A stretch of 64,000 nt of DNA, from the NCBI GenBank assembly GCA_910583775.1, contig CAJTYD010000003.1, positions 1-64,000 on the forward strand, written 5' to 3'. This document shows, in pieces, positions 17,694 to 26,350 of this stretch (position 1 is its first letter; each line of letters starts with the position of its first letter). The position numbers and the translations under genes are program-made. The notes under the pieces are model-generated. The model had not been told where the DNA came from, ran no database searches, and saw only the letters and a list, made by a program, of their open reading frames with translations. The DNA comes from an uncultured Muribaculaceae bacterium. Lineage in GTDB: Bacteria; Bacteroidota; Bacteroidia; Bacteroidales; Muribaculaceae.

Positions 17694-18770
17694 ATGAAAA
17701 AGCACAATTTCTATGCTGGCCCGAGCATCCTCAGCCAGTATACAATTGAGGAGACCGCGAAAGCAATCCACGATTTTGCAGGCACAGGTCTTTCTATTCT
17801 TGAAGTTTCTCACCGCAGCAAGGAGTTTCAGGCTGTAGTCGATGAAGCTGTAGCCCTTTTCAAGGAGCTTCTTGAGATTCCGGAGGGATATCACGTTCTC
17901 TTCCTCGGCGGCGGCGCATCGACTCAGTTCTATATGGTTCCTTTCAACCTTCTCGAGAAGAAAGCAGCCTACGTCAACACAGGAACATGGGCAACCAACG
18001 CCATCAAGGCAGCCCGTTTCTTCGGCGAGGTAGACGTTCTGGCAAGCTCAGAGGAATTCAACTTCAACCGCATTCCGAAACTTGGCGTTGACTACACCAT
18101 CCCCACCGACTGCGACTATTTCCACTTCACATCCAACAACACCATCTATGGTACGGAGACACGTGTGGATCTCGACAGCCCGATTCCGATGGTTTGCGAC
18201 ATGAGCTCCGACATCTTCTCTCGTCCTGTCGACGTTTCCAAATATGCCCTTATCTATGGCGGCGCCCAGAAGAACCTCGCTCCTGCCGGCGTGACATTCG
18301 TAGTTGTAAAAGAAGACGCCCTCGGTCACGTTTCCCGCGCACTTCCCGCCATGATCGACTACCGCACGCATATCAAGAAAGGGTCGATGTACAATACTCC
18401 TCCGGTTCTTCCCATTTACTCTGCTCTCATGACTCTCCGTTATTATAAGAGCATCGGCGGAATCAAGGCCATGGAGAAACTCGACCTCGAGAAAGCAGCC
18501 AAGCTTTATGAGGAGATCGACCGCAACAAGCTCTTCAGAGGCACTGTGGCAACAGAAGACCGTTCTATCATGAACGTTTGCTTCGTCATGAATCCTGAAT
18601 ATGTTGACCTCGAAAAAGAATTCTCTGAATTCGCTGCTTCAAAGGGTCTTGTCGGCATCAAGGGTCACCGTTCTGTTGGTGGGTTCCGCGCTTCTCTCTA
18701 CAACGCGCTTCCGATGGAGAGCGTAGACGCCCTTATCGCCGCTATGAAAGAATTCGAGGCTAAACACTAA
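17694..18770 (+). CDS. serC: phosphoserine aminotransferase
   Basis: A 358-residue PLP enzyme, the second step of serine synthesis (3-phosphohydroxypyruvate plus glutamate to phosphoserine), also able to act in pyridoxal phosphate synthesis. The N-terminal YAGPSILSQ, the PLP-lysine motif [10 protein letters not shown] and the C-terminal [18 protein letters not shown] are all present. It is followed 17 bases later by serA, which makes its substrate, so the two steps are in one operon behind a strong promoter. Confidence 0.96.
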   Translation: MKKHNFYAGPSILSQYTIEETAKAIHDFAGTGLSILEVSHRSKEFQAVVDEAVALFKELLEIPEGYHVLFLGGGASTQFYMVPFNLLEKKAAYVNTGTWATNAIKAARFFGEVDVLASSEEFNFNRIPKLGVDYTIPTDCDYFHFTSNNTIYGTETRVDLDSPIPMVCDMSSDIFSRPVDVSKYALIYGGAQKNLAPAGVTFVVVKEDALGHVSRALPAMIDYRTHIKKGSMYNTPPVLPIYSALMTLRYYKSIGGIKAMEKLDLEKAAKLYEEIDRNKLFRGTVATEDRSIMNVCFVMNPEYVDLEKEFSEFAASKGLVGIKGHRSVGGFRASLYNALPMESVDALIAAMKEFEAKH

Positions 18771-18787
18771 AATTGTAAATAAATATC

Positions 18788-19705
18788 ATGAAAATACTTG
18801 TTTTCACAGAGAAACCGTTTGCTCCCGCAGCCGTAAAAGCTATCGAGAACACAGTGAATGCTTCCGGCAACGAGCTCGAAGTTGTTGAGGGCGGGACACG
18901 CGAGGATTTCGTCGCAGCCATCAAGGATGCCGAAGGCCTCATCGTTAGAAGCGACAAAGTCGATGCCGCTCTTATGGACGCCGCACCGAAGCTGAAAGTG
19001 ATTGTCCGTGCCGGCGCCGGCTATGACAACATTGATCTCCAGGCCGCCACCGACCACAAGATCTGCGTCATGAACACTCCCGGTCAGAATTCAAACGCCG
19101 TCGCCGAACTCGTTTTCGGTATGATGGTGATGATGTGCCGCAACCAGTATAACGGCAAATCCGGCTCAGAGCTCAAAGGCAAATCTCTCGGCATTTATGC
19201 CTTCGGACAGGTTGGACGCAACGTAGCCCGTATCGCCAAAGGATTCAACATGAACATCGAGGCCCTCGATCTCTTCGTTCCGGATGCTGTTATGGAAGCT
19301 GAGGGCGTTAAGCCGGTTCATGATGTCAACGACCTCTTTGCTAACAATGATTTCGTATCCCTCCACATCCCAGCTACAAAAGAGACAAAGGGATCTATCG
19401 GATACGACCTCGTGATGAAGATGCCGAAGAACGGTGTTCTCGTCAACACTGCCCGCAAGGAAGTAATCGACGAGGCCGGTCTCATCAAGGCTCTTGAGGA
19501 GCGGCCCGATCTTCGTTATGTTTCTGACATCAAGCCCGACACAGCAGAGGAGTTCGAGCAGAAATTCGCTTCAAGAGTATTCTTCACTCCCAAGAAAATG
19601 GGAGCACAGACTGCCGAGGCCAATTTCAACGCAGGTGTGGCAGCCGCAGAGCAGGTGATTGCTTATCTCAAAGACGGCTGGAACAAGTATCAGGTAAATA
19701 AATAA
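18788..19705 (+). CDS. serA: D-3-phosphoglycerate dehydrogenase, short lysine-type (IIIK)
   Basis: A 305-residue enzyme that starts serine synthesis by oxidising 3-phosphoglycerate. It has only the substrate and NAD domains (GIYAFGQVGRNVA is the nucleotide loop) and no ACT regulatory domain, so the usual serine feedback site is missing. The usual catalytic motif TPHIG is replaced by TPKKMG at residues 267-272, putting a lysine (269 or 270) where most dehydrogenases have histidine. From memory this is the type IIIK form described in Entamoeba and Bacteroides-like bacteria. It lies in an operon with serC and ends with a strong terminator. Confidence 0.92.
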   Translation: MKILVFTEKPFAPAAVKAIENTVNASGNELEVVEGGTREDFVAAIKDAEGLIVRSDKVDAALMDAAPKLKVIVRAGAGYDNIDLQAATDHKICVMNTPGQNSNAVAELVFGMMVMMCRNQYNGKSGSELKGKSLGIYAFGQVGRNVARIAKGFNMNIEALDLFVPDAVMEAEGVKPVHDVNDLFANNDFVSLHIPATKETKGSIGYDLVMKMPKNGVLVNTARKEVIDEAGLIKALEERPDLRYVSDIKPDTAEEFEQKFASRVFFTPKKMGAQTAEANFNAGVAAAEQVIAYLKDGWNKYQVNK

Positions 19706-19736
19706 TAGCCGGAAGGTTATTAAGATCTGAATAAAA

Positions 19737-19787
19737 AAGGAGACTGTAAATGCATACATCGGTTTATGCATGCAGTCTCCTTATTTC
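19737..19787 (+). terminator. Rho-independent terminator after serCA
   Basis: AAGGAGACTG (19737-19746) pairs with CAGTCTCCTT (19773-19782), with an inner ATGCATA stem, followed by ATTTC. Confidence 0.75.
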
Positions 19788-19811
19788 TATAATTTTTTCA
19801 ACTAATCTATT

Positions 19812-22010
19812 ATGAAAAAGACACACTTAACATTTTTGCTCTGTCTTCTTTTAACAGCTACAGGCATGAAGGCGCAGGAAAGCAAAACCTACATCTTGAG
19901 CTCCGGCAAGAATTCCCTTGCCGTCACAGCCAAAGACAACGAGAGCGCGCATTTCCAGTATTTCGGTCCTAAGATTCAGGAGAAAGACCTCCCGGGGATG
20001 TTCGAGACCGGTGCAGTTTACTGGAGCAAGACGATCCCTGTGTTCGGAATTGACAATTACGGAGAAAATGCTCTGGCTGTCGAGATGCCCGACGGGAACA
20101 TGAGCCTTGACCTGAAACTCGCAGACAGAAACCTGACCTCCGATGACAAAGGCGAGCTGCTCGTACTTACATTCAAGGATGCCGTATATCCTCTGACAGT
20201 GAAACAGTATTTCCGTCATTACAAGGATACGGAAATCTTCTCTACCTGGATAGATATCACAAACAATGCAAAGAAAGGAGACGTAAAGCTTCTTAATTTC
20301 GCAAGCGCCACTATTCCTCTTCCGCGTGGAGACAATTATCTAACTCAATTCCACGGAGGCTGGGGAAGCGAAAGCTGGATGAACGAGGAAGTGCTTCCCA
20401 ATGGACAGTCGGTCATAGCCGACAAAGCCGGACTGCGAAACGCCTTCGGTAGCAATCCTGGATTCATGATCTCTCTCGACGGAAAACCGCGTGAGAATTC
20501 AGGAGAAGTTTTTGGCGGGAATCTTATCTGGAGCGGCAACTACAAGACAAAAATCAACGCCTACAACGGGGATATAAAAATCATCAGCGGCATCAACGAA
20601 GAGGAATCTCTCTACCGTCTCAAACCCGGAGAGACATTCCAGACCCCTGAATTCGCAATGACCGTTTCAAATGAAGGCAAAGGGGGAATAAGCCGTGCGT
20701 TCCACAAATGGGGAAGAAAGCATAGGCTCGCGCATGGCGACAGATCGCGTGATATCCTCCTTAACAGCTGGGAAGGCGTATACTTCAAGGTAAATCAGGA
20801 AACGATGGACCAGATGATGGCAGACTTCGCAGCCTTGGGAGGCGAGCTTTTCGTGATGGACGACGGCTGGTTCGGCGACAAATATCCCAGAGACAACGAC
20901 AAGACAAGTCTCGGCGACTGGACGGTGGCAAAGAAAAAGCTTCCTCTTGGAATCAAGGGTCTTACTGAAGCCGCCAAAAAGCACGGAATAAAGTTCGGAA
21001 TCTGGATAGAGCCCGAAATGGCAAATACGAAAAGCGAACTGTATGAGAAACATCCCGACTGGGTGCTTCAGCACACTAACCGACCCTTGCAGCAGGGAAG
21101 AGGCGGGACACAGGTCGTGCTCGACCTCACTAATCCGAAAGTGCAGGATCATGTTTTCAACGTAGTCGACAATCTGCTTACCGAAAACCCGGAGATCGCA
21201 TACATCAAATGGGACTGCAACTCCGATATAATGAATTACGGTTCCCTCAACCTTCCTAAAGACAGACAGAGCGAACTGTATATCCGCTATCACAGAAGCC
21301 TGCAGAATGTTCTCGACAGGATTCGTGACAAATATCCCGACGTGACAATTCAGCTTTGCGCAAGCGGAGGCGGCCGCGCCGACTACGGATTGCTACCCTG
21401 GTTCGACGAATTCTGGACCAGTGACAACACTGACGCCTATCAGCGTGTGTTCATCCAGTGGGGCAACAGCCATTTCTATCCCGCGATAGCGCAGGCCTCA
21501 CATGTAAGCGCAAGTCCGAACCACCAGACAAGAAGAGAGGTTCCGATCAAATTCCGTTTTGACGTTGCCATGAGCGGAAGATTAGGCATGGAGATTCAGC
21601 CGAAGAATATGACCGCCGAGGAAAAGGAATTCTCAAAAAGAGCAATTGCCTCATATAAGGAAATCCGGCCCATCGTCCAGCAGGGAGAACAGTACAGGCT
21701 CGTGTCTCCCTACGAAAAGAAATCCATCGCCTCTCTGATGTATGCCAACGATGACAAGACAAAGGCGGTTTTATTCGCATACCGCATGGATTATCTCAAC
21801 AATCAGAATGTACCGATGGTAAAGCTTCAGGGAATCGATGAGAATAAGGTTTATAAGATCAAGGATCTCACTCCTGCGGATCCCAAGAAGCCAAGTCCGC
21901 TCGACGGCATGACAGTAAGCGGGAAAGTCCTGAAAAACGTTGGACTGAATCTCGGAAGCACCCTCAGCCGTCCCTGGACGAGCACCGCTCTCGAACTTAT
22001 CGCTGAATAA
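19812..22010 (+). CDS. secreted GH36 alpha-galactosidase
   Basis: A 732-residue glycoside hydrolase with a signal peptide (residues 1-21, ending MKAQ). An N-terminal beta-sandwich (to about residue 310) precedes the TIM barrel. FVMDDGWFGDKYPRDND is the family signature, KWDCNSDI contains the nucleophile Asp468, and SDNTDA contains the acid/base Asp538. It should release terminal alpha-galactose from raffinose-type or galactomannan sugars in the periplasm. It is not inside a polysaccharide-utilisation locus: no SusC/SusD pair flanks it. It is monocistronic, with a strong bidirectional terminator after it. Confidence 0.92.
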   Translation: MKKTHLTFLLCLLLTATGMKAQESKTYILSSGKNSLAVTAKDNESAHFQYFGPKIQEKDLPGMFETGAVYWSKTIPVFGIDNYGENALAVEMPDGNMSLDLKLADRNLTSDDKGELLVLTFKDAVYPLTVKQYFRHYKDTEIFSTWIDITNNAKKGDVKLLNFASATIPLPRGDNYLTQFHGGWGSESWMNEEVLPNGQSVIADKAGLRNAFGSNPGFMISLDGKPRENSGEVFGGNLIWSGNYKTKINAYNGDIKIISGINEEESLYRLKPGETFQTPEFAMTVSNEGKGGISRAFHKWGRKHRLAHGDRSRDILLNSWEGVYFKVNQETMDQMMADFAALGGELFVMDDGWFGDKYPRDNDKTSLGDWTVAKKKLPLGIKGLTEAAKKHGIKFGIWIEPEMANTKSELYEKHPDWVLQHTNRPLQQGRGGTQVVLDLTNPKVQDHVFNVVDNLLTENPEIAYIKWDCNSDIMNYGSLNLPKDRQSELYIRYHRSLQNVLDRIRDKYPDVTIQLCASGGGRADYGLLPWFDEFWTSDNTDAYQRVFIQWGNSHFYPAIAQASHVSASPNHQTRREVPIKFRFDVAMSGRLGMEIQPKNMTAEEKEFSKRAIASYKEIRPIVQQGEQYRLVSPYEKKSIASLMYANDDKTKAVLFAYRMDYLNNQNVPMVKLQGIDENKVYKIKDLTPADPKKPSPLDGMTVSGKVLKNVGLNLGSTLSRPWTSTALELIAE

Positions 22011-22041
22011 CGGAATCGTATACCAAACTTTGTAGGACCCA

Positions 22042-22084
22042 TATATTAAAAGTCCCGGCCAAAATGACCGGGACTTTTAATATA
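22042..22084. terminator. bidirectional terminator between the alpha-galactosidase and folE
   Basis: A perfect 17-bp stem (22042-22058 with 22068-22084, core AAAAGTCCCGG) with a 9-base loop. A/T runs at both outer ends let it serve both convergent genes. Confidence 0.85.
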
Positions 22085-22113
22085 CCGTTGAATTTAGATC
22101 GGAAGTGAAAAGG

Positions 22114-22698
22114 TCAGGATTTTAGCAATCTCATGAATTCCTCGCGAAGGGAAGGATCTGTCTCAAAAGAACCGCAATAATCGAAAGTGGTGGTTGCCGA
22201 ATCCTGTTTCTCCACACCTCTCATTTTCATGCATAGATGCTCGCCGGTACAACTGACGATCACGCCTTCGGTAGGCATTGCCTCAGCAATCAGAGAGCAT
22301 ACCTGCGAGGTGAGTCGTTCCTGAACCTGAAGGCGACGGGCGAAACTGTCGACAACGCGTGCCAGCTTTGACAAGCCGATCATCTTCCCTTTAGGAATAT
22401 AACCGATTGAAATCTTGCCGAAGAAAGGAAGAATATGATGCTCGCAGATACTATAAAATTCTATATCCTTCACAATCACCATTCTTGATCCGCAGTGCTC
22501 GAAAATCGCCTGCCGGGCAATCTTCAGCGGATCAGTGCGATATCCGGAGGTAATGTCGAGAAGGGCCTTGGCGGCTCTCACAGGAGTCTTTACAAGTCCT
22601 TCTCTTTCAGGATCCTCCCCTATGAGACGAAGAATCGCACTGTAGTGCGACGCGATCTCCTCGACCAATTTTTCGTTATGAGGTTCTACAAATCCCAC
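22114..22698 (-). CDS. folE: GTP cyclohydrolase I
   Basis: A 194-residue enzyme that converts GTP to dihydroneopterin triphosphate, the first step of folate synthesis. The zinc and catalytic motif FYSICEHHILPFFGK is present, together with GYIPKGKMIGLSKLAR and CTGEHLCMKMRGV. It is the last gene of the operon tpiA-SPOR-folE, 8 bases after the SPOR gene. Confidence 0.95.
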   Translation of the reverse strand: MGFVEPHNEKLVEEIASHYSAILRLIGEDPEREGLVKTPVRAAKALLDITSGYRTDPLKIARQAIFEHCGSRMVIVKDIEFYSICEHHILPFFGKISIGYIPKGKMIGLSKLARVVDSFARRLQVQERLTSQVCSLIAEAMPTEGVIVSCTGEHLCMKMRGVEKQDSATTTFDYCGSFETDPSLREEFMRLLKS

Positions 22699-22706
22699 TT
22701 CAAAAA

Positions 22707-23225
22707 CTATTTAATGATAACAATCGGACTTTTGACTATCCTCATTTCCGCCGAGAAACCGGGAAATGCTCTTTTCAGTTCAGCCAACGCGGCCGAGGCT
22801 TCTGCAGAAGACTTGAAATTGCCGACTCGCGTATACCAGTTAGGAGCACTCGAGAATGTATAGATCTGTCCGCGGTATTTGGGAAACCGGGCTATTATCG
22901 CGCTTCCCCTCGCTTTGGCTCTCGCCTCAAGCGAATGCTGGTTTCTGCCGTCGCTGAAAACCTGGATTCTGAATCCGTTTATTCTGTTTATTCCGGGTCT
23001 GATCACCGGGCCGGTCTGCTTTTTAGGAGCATCCTGGTCCGACATAATTAGATGCAGAATATTTTTCGGAACAACAATCTCTACATTTCCCTTCGATTCC
23101 CTGACGATCCTTTCTACAGCATCAGTGCCGTTGTCGCCATTATCAGACTGAGCCGCAACCGGAATCGCGAAGAATCCGGCTGCGGTCAGCAAAAAGGTTA
23201 TGATAGAAAATCTTATTCCTGTCAT
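22707..23225 (-). CDS. exported SPOR-domain protein
   Basis: A 172-residue protein with an N-terminal signal peptide (IITFLLTAAGFFAIPVAAQ). Residues about 90-170 form a SPOR domain (GFRIQVFSDGRNQ, then VGNFKSSAEASAALAELKRAFPG). SPOR domains bind peptidoglycan stripped of stem peptides at division sites. The middle is a short linker. It sits between tpiA and folE in a tight operon, 13 bases after tpiA. Confidence 0.8.
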   Translation of the reverse strand: MTGIRFSIITFLLTAAGFFAIPVAAQSDNGDNGTDAVERIVRESKGNVEIVVPKNILHLIMSDQDAPKKQTGPVIRPGINRINGFRIQVFSDGRNQHSLEARAKARGSAIIARFPKYRGQIYTFSSAPNWYTRVGNFKSSAEASAALAELKRAFPGFSAEMRIVKSPIVIIK

Positions 23226-23238
23226 GAATTTACAAATC

Positions 23239-23991
23239 TTAGAAAGCCTCGATGATTCCGAGGAATGATTCTGCCTGAAGGGCAGCGCCGCCGATGAGGC
23301 CGCCGTCTACATCAGGTTTTGCAAAAAGCTCTTTTGCATTCGAAGGCTTGCAGCTGCCGCCATAAAGGATTGATGTGTTGTCGGCAACCTCTTTGCCATA
23401 TTTGCTTTCGATCACGCTGCGGATGTGGGCATGCATGTCCTGAGCCTGTTCTGCCGTAGCGGTCTTGCCAGTTCCAATTGCCCATACCGGCTCGTAAGCG
23501 ATGATGATTTTTGAGAATTCCTCTGCAGGAAGGCTGAAGAGAGCTTCTACCTGGCCCTTTACAACCTCGTTATAGCTGCCGTTCTCTCTTTCCTCAAGAA
23601 CCTCGCCTACACAGAATATAGGTTTCAGACCGTTTGCAAGTGCAAGCTTTGTCTTTGCAAGAAGCTGCTCGTTGTTCTCGCCGAAATACTGACGACGCTC
23701 GCTGTGGCCGAGAATTACATATTCAGCGCCGGTTGATTTAACCATCGACGCGCTGACTTCGCCTGTATAAGCGCCTTTCTCATGCTCAGAGCAGTTTTCT
23801 GCGCCAAGCTTCACCAGATCCTCCTCGAGCACGGCGTTCACGCTTGTAAGATGAGTGAAAGGAACACATACGATTACATCGCAATTTACTTTCTTGCCTT
23901 TAAGAAGGGTATTGACATTGTTTGCCAACTCAACACCCTCGTCAAGAGTGGTGTTCATTTTCCAGTTTCCTGCAACAATATTTTTTCTCAT
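23239..23991 (-). CDS. tpiA: triosephosphate isomerase
   Basis: A 250-residue glycolytic enzyme interconverting dihydroxyacetone phosphate and glyceraldehyde 3-phosphate. The catalytic lysine lies in AGNWKMN, the histidine in ILGHSERR, and the glutamate in [23 protein letters not shown] forms the phosphate site. It is the first gene of the operon, behind a consensus promoter on the minus strand. Confidence 0.97.
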   Translation of the reverse strand: MRKNIVAGNWKMNTTLDEGVELANNVNTLLKGKKVNCDVIVCVPFTHLTSVNAVLEEDLVKLGAENCSEHEKGAYTGEVSASMVKSTGAEYVILGHSERRQYFGENNEQLLAKTKLALANGLKPIFCVGEVLEERENGSYNEVVKGQVEALFSLPAEEFSKIIIAYEPVWAIGTGKTATAEQAQDMHAHIRSVIESKYGKEVADNTSILYGGSCKPSNAKELFAKPDVDGGLIGGAALQAESFLGIIEAF

Positions 23992-24013
23992 TTTTCCTTA
24001 GATTTTGTTAATG

Positions 24014-24045
24014 CAAAGTTAACCCATTTATTTCACCTATCCAAA
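24014..24045 (-). promoter_or_regulatory. promoter of tpiA-SPOR-folE
   Basis: On the minus strand TTTG (24045-24042) is followed after 20 bp by TAACTTTG (24021-24014). The predicted leader is about 18 bases. Confidence 0.65.
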
Positions 24046-24158
24046 TGAACTACCCCTTTTTTAGGTTTTTAGAATGCCGATTAGCTTACTTTAATTCTTT
24101 TTAGTATTAAACATCGCATTTTGTCACAGTTTTTGTTGATGATTATGCGGTTTTATAG

Positions 24159-24235
24159 TATTTTTGCATTTAGGTGACCGGTGTCGAGCATGGTCACCTA
24201 ACCCACAAGTATTCCCCTTTGGGCGATACTTTCAT
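24159..24235 (+). promoter_or_regulatory. uvrB promoter and structured leader
   Basis: The -7 box TATTTTTG (24159-24166) predicts a start near 24171. The transcript would open with a perfect 10-bp stem, TTAGGTGACC (24170-24179) with GGTCACCTAA (24192-24201). A second hairpin follows, in which AAGTAT pairs with ATACTT around a CCC/GGG stem (about 24207-24231), and a T-rich stretch lies just before the start codon at 24245. The second hairpin resembles a terminator, so attenuation is possible. Confidence 0.4.
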
Positions 24236-24244
24236 TTTTAATAT

Positions 24245-26350
24245 ATGGATTTTCAATTAACATCTGCATATATGCCCACCGGCGACCAGCCGGAGGCAAT
24301 CGCCGAACTTGTCGAGGGAGTGAAACAGGGTCAGGAACACCAGACCCTGCTCGGTGTCACCGGCAGCGGAAAGACATTCACCATGGCCAACGTGATCCAG
24401 CAGGTGAAACGTCCTACCCTGATCTTATCCCATAACAAGACTCTCGCGGCTCAGCTTTACTCCGAATTCAAGAGTTTCTTTCCTGAAAATTCGGTGCAGT
24501 ATTTCGTGAGCTATTACGATTATTATCAGCCGGAAGCGTATATTCCCTCTTCCGACAAATATATCGAGAAAGATCTGATGATCAATGACCAGATCGAAAA
24601 GCTTCGTCTATCTACGGTAGCCGCTCTCCTTTCCGGAAGGCGGGATGTGGTTGTTGTCTCGAGCGTTAGCTGTATTTACGGTATGGGTAATCCCGAGGAT
24701 TTCTCCCAGACCGTGATCAGGATCAATGTAGGCGACAGAATATCGCGAAACGCCTTTCTCAGGAAACTCGTCGATTCTCTCTACTGCCGTTCTGAAATCG
24801 AACTGACAAGCGGACAGTTTCGCGTTAAAGGCGACACGGTCGACATCATGCTTTCTTTCGAGGACATACAGCTGCGTGTCGTCTTCTGGGGCGATGAAAT
24901 CGAAAAGATTCAGACAGTCGATCCTCAGTCGGGAGCGGCATTGACAGATCTTGAGGGCTTCAACATCTACCCAGCCAATATTTTCGTTTCGTCGAAAGAG
25001 AAAACAGCAAACGCAATCGACCAGATAGCTCTTGATCTCGGGGCGCAGTGCGAGTTTTTCAGAAACGAGGGAAAGATTCTTGAGGCCGAGCGTCTTAAAG
25101 AGAGGGTGACATACGATCTCGAAATGATCAAGGAGCTGGGGCACTGCAGCGGGATCGAGAATTATTCGCGATATTTCGATGGCAGAGAGCCGGGAATGAG
25201 GCCTTTCTGTCTTCTCGACTATTTTCCGAAGGATTACCTTACGATTATCGATGAAAGTCATGTCACCCTGCCGCAGATCCGCGGCATGAACGGCGGTGAC
25301 CTCTCCCGAAAGATGAATCTTGTCGAATACGGATTCCGACTGCCTGCCGCCATCGACAACCGTCCCTTGAAATTCGATGAGTTCGAACGGCTTACAAATC
25401 AAGTGATTTATGTCAGCGCCACTCCAGGCGACTACGAGCTTCAGCAGACCGACGGAATTTTCGTGGAGCAGGTGATCCGCCCGACCGGACTTCTCGATCC
25501 GGAAATAGAGATACGTCCGACCATGAATCAGATCGACGACCTGATGGAAGAGATCAACAAAAGAATCGAGGCCGGAGAAAGGACTTTAGTGACGACTCTG
25601 ACAAAACGCATGGCCGAAGAACTTAACGACCACCTCAACAAATGGGGAGTGAACAGCGCATATATCCATAGCGATGTAGACACTCTCGAAAGAATCCGGA
25701 TTCTTGAGGATCTTCGTCAGGGTGTATATGACGTCCTTATCGGCGTAAACCTTCTCCGGGAGGGCCTCGACCTGCCGCAGGTAAGCCTCGTGGCCATACT
25801 TGACGCCGACAAGGAGGGATTTCTCCGAAACCACCGTAGCCTCACGCAGACCGCAGGTCGCGCCGCGCGTAATGTCAACGGCAAGGTGATAATGTATGCC
25901 GACAAGATAACCGACAGCATGCAGCGCACCATCGACGAAACAGAACGCAGACGCGCCAAACAGATGGCTTACAACGAGGAACATGGAATAACCCCGACTC
26001 CCATCGTCAAGAAAAGCGCCAACGAACTCGCAGAAATCTATGGCGAGCAGCCCGAAAGACCGGAGGAGAGGAACCGGCTCAAGAACCGTGTCGCTCCCTC
26101 CCAGTCGGCTCCTTCGAAAAACCGCAAGCCGCGTGCATACGTCGAGGAAGAGCATAAGGTTTCTGTCGCCGCCGATCCGGTATTTGAATATATGTCGAAA
26201 GGCGAACTTAAGAAGAGGATAGACGACCTGAGCTCTCGTATGATCGCCGCCGCCAAGCGGACGGATTTCATCGAGGCAGCCCAGCTGAGAGACGAAATGA
26301 TCAAGCTTAAGGACCTGATGGATAAAAACGAAAAAATCGAGAATGGATAA
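24245..26350 (+). CDS. uvrB: UvrABC excision nuclease subunit B
   Basis: A 701-residue UvrB, the damage-verifying helicase of nucleotide excision repair that loads onto DNA from UvrA and recruits UvrC. Walker A is GVTGSGKTFTMAN, the beta-hairpin YYDYYQPEAYIP, helicase motif II DESHVTLPQ, and motif VI QTAGRAARN. The C-terminal UVR domain (LSSRMIAAAKRTDFIEAAQL) that binds UvrC is complete. The end overlaps the YgiQ gene by 8 bases. Confidence 0.97.
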   Translation: MDFQLTSAYMPTGDQPEAIAELVEGVKQGQEHQTLLGVTGSGKTFTMANVIQQVKRPTLILSHNKTLAAQLYSEFKSFFPENSVQYFVSYYDYYQPEAYIPSSDKYIEKDLMINDQIEKLRLSTVAALLSGRRDVVVVSSVSCIYGMGNPEDFSQTVIRINVGDRISRNAFLRKLVDSLYCRSEIELTSGQFRVKGDTVDIMLSFEDIQLRVVFWGDEIEKIQTVDPQSGAALTDLEGFNIYPANIFVSSKEKTANAIDQIALDLGAQCEFFRNEGKILEAERLKERVTYDLEMIKELGHCSGIENYSRYFDGREPGMRPFCLLDYFPKDYLTIIDESHVTLPQIRGMNGGDLSRKMNLVEYGFRLPAAIDNRPLKFDEFERLTNQVIYVSATPGDYELQQTDGIFVEQVIRPTGLLDPEIEIRPTMNQIDDLMEEINKRIEAGERTLVTTLTKRMAEELNDHLNKWGVNSAYIHSDVDTLERIRILEDLRQGVYDVLIGVNLLREGLDLPQVSLVAILDADKEGFLRNHRSLTQTAGRAARNVNGKVIMYADKITDSMQRTIDETERRRAKQMAYNEEHGITPTPIVKKSANELAEIYGEQPERPEERNRLKNRVAPSQSAPSKNRKPRAYVEEEHKVSVAADPVFEYMSKGELKKRIDDLSSRMIAAAKRTDFIEAAQLRDEMIKLKDLMDKNEKIENG

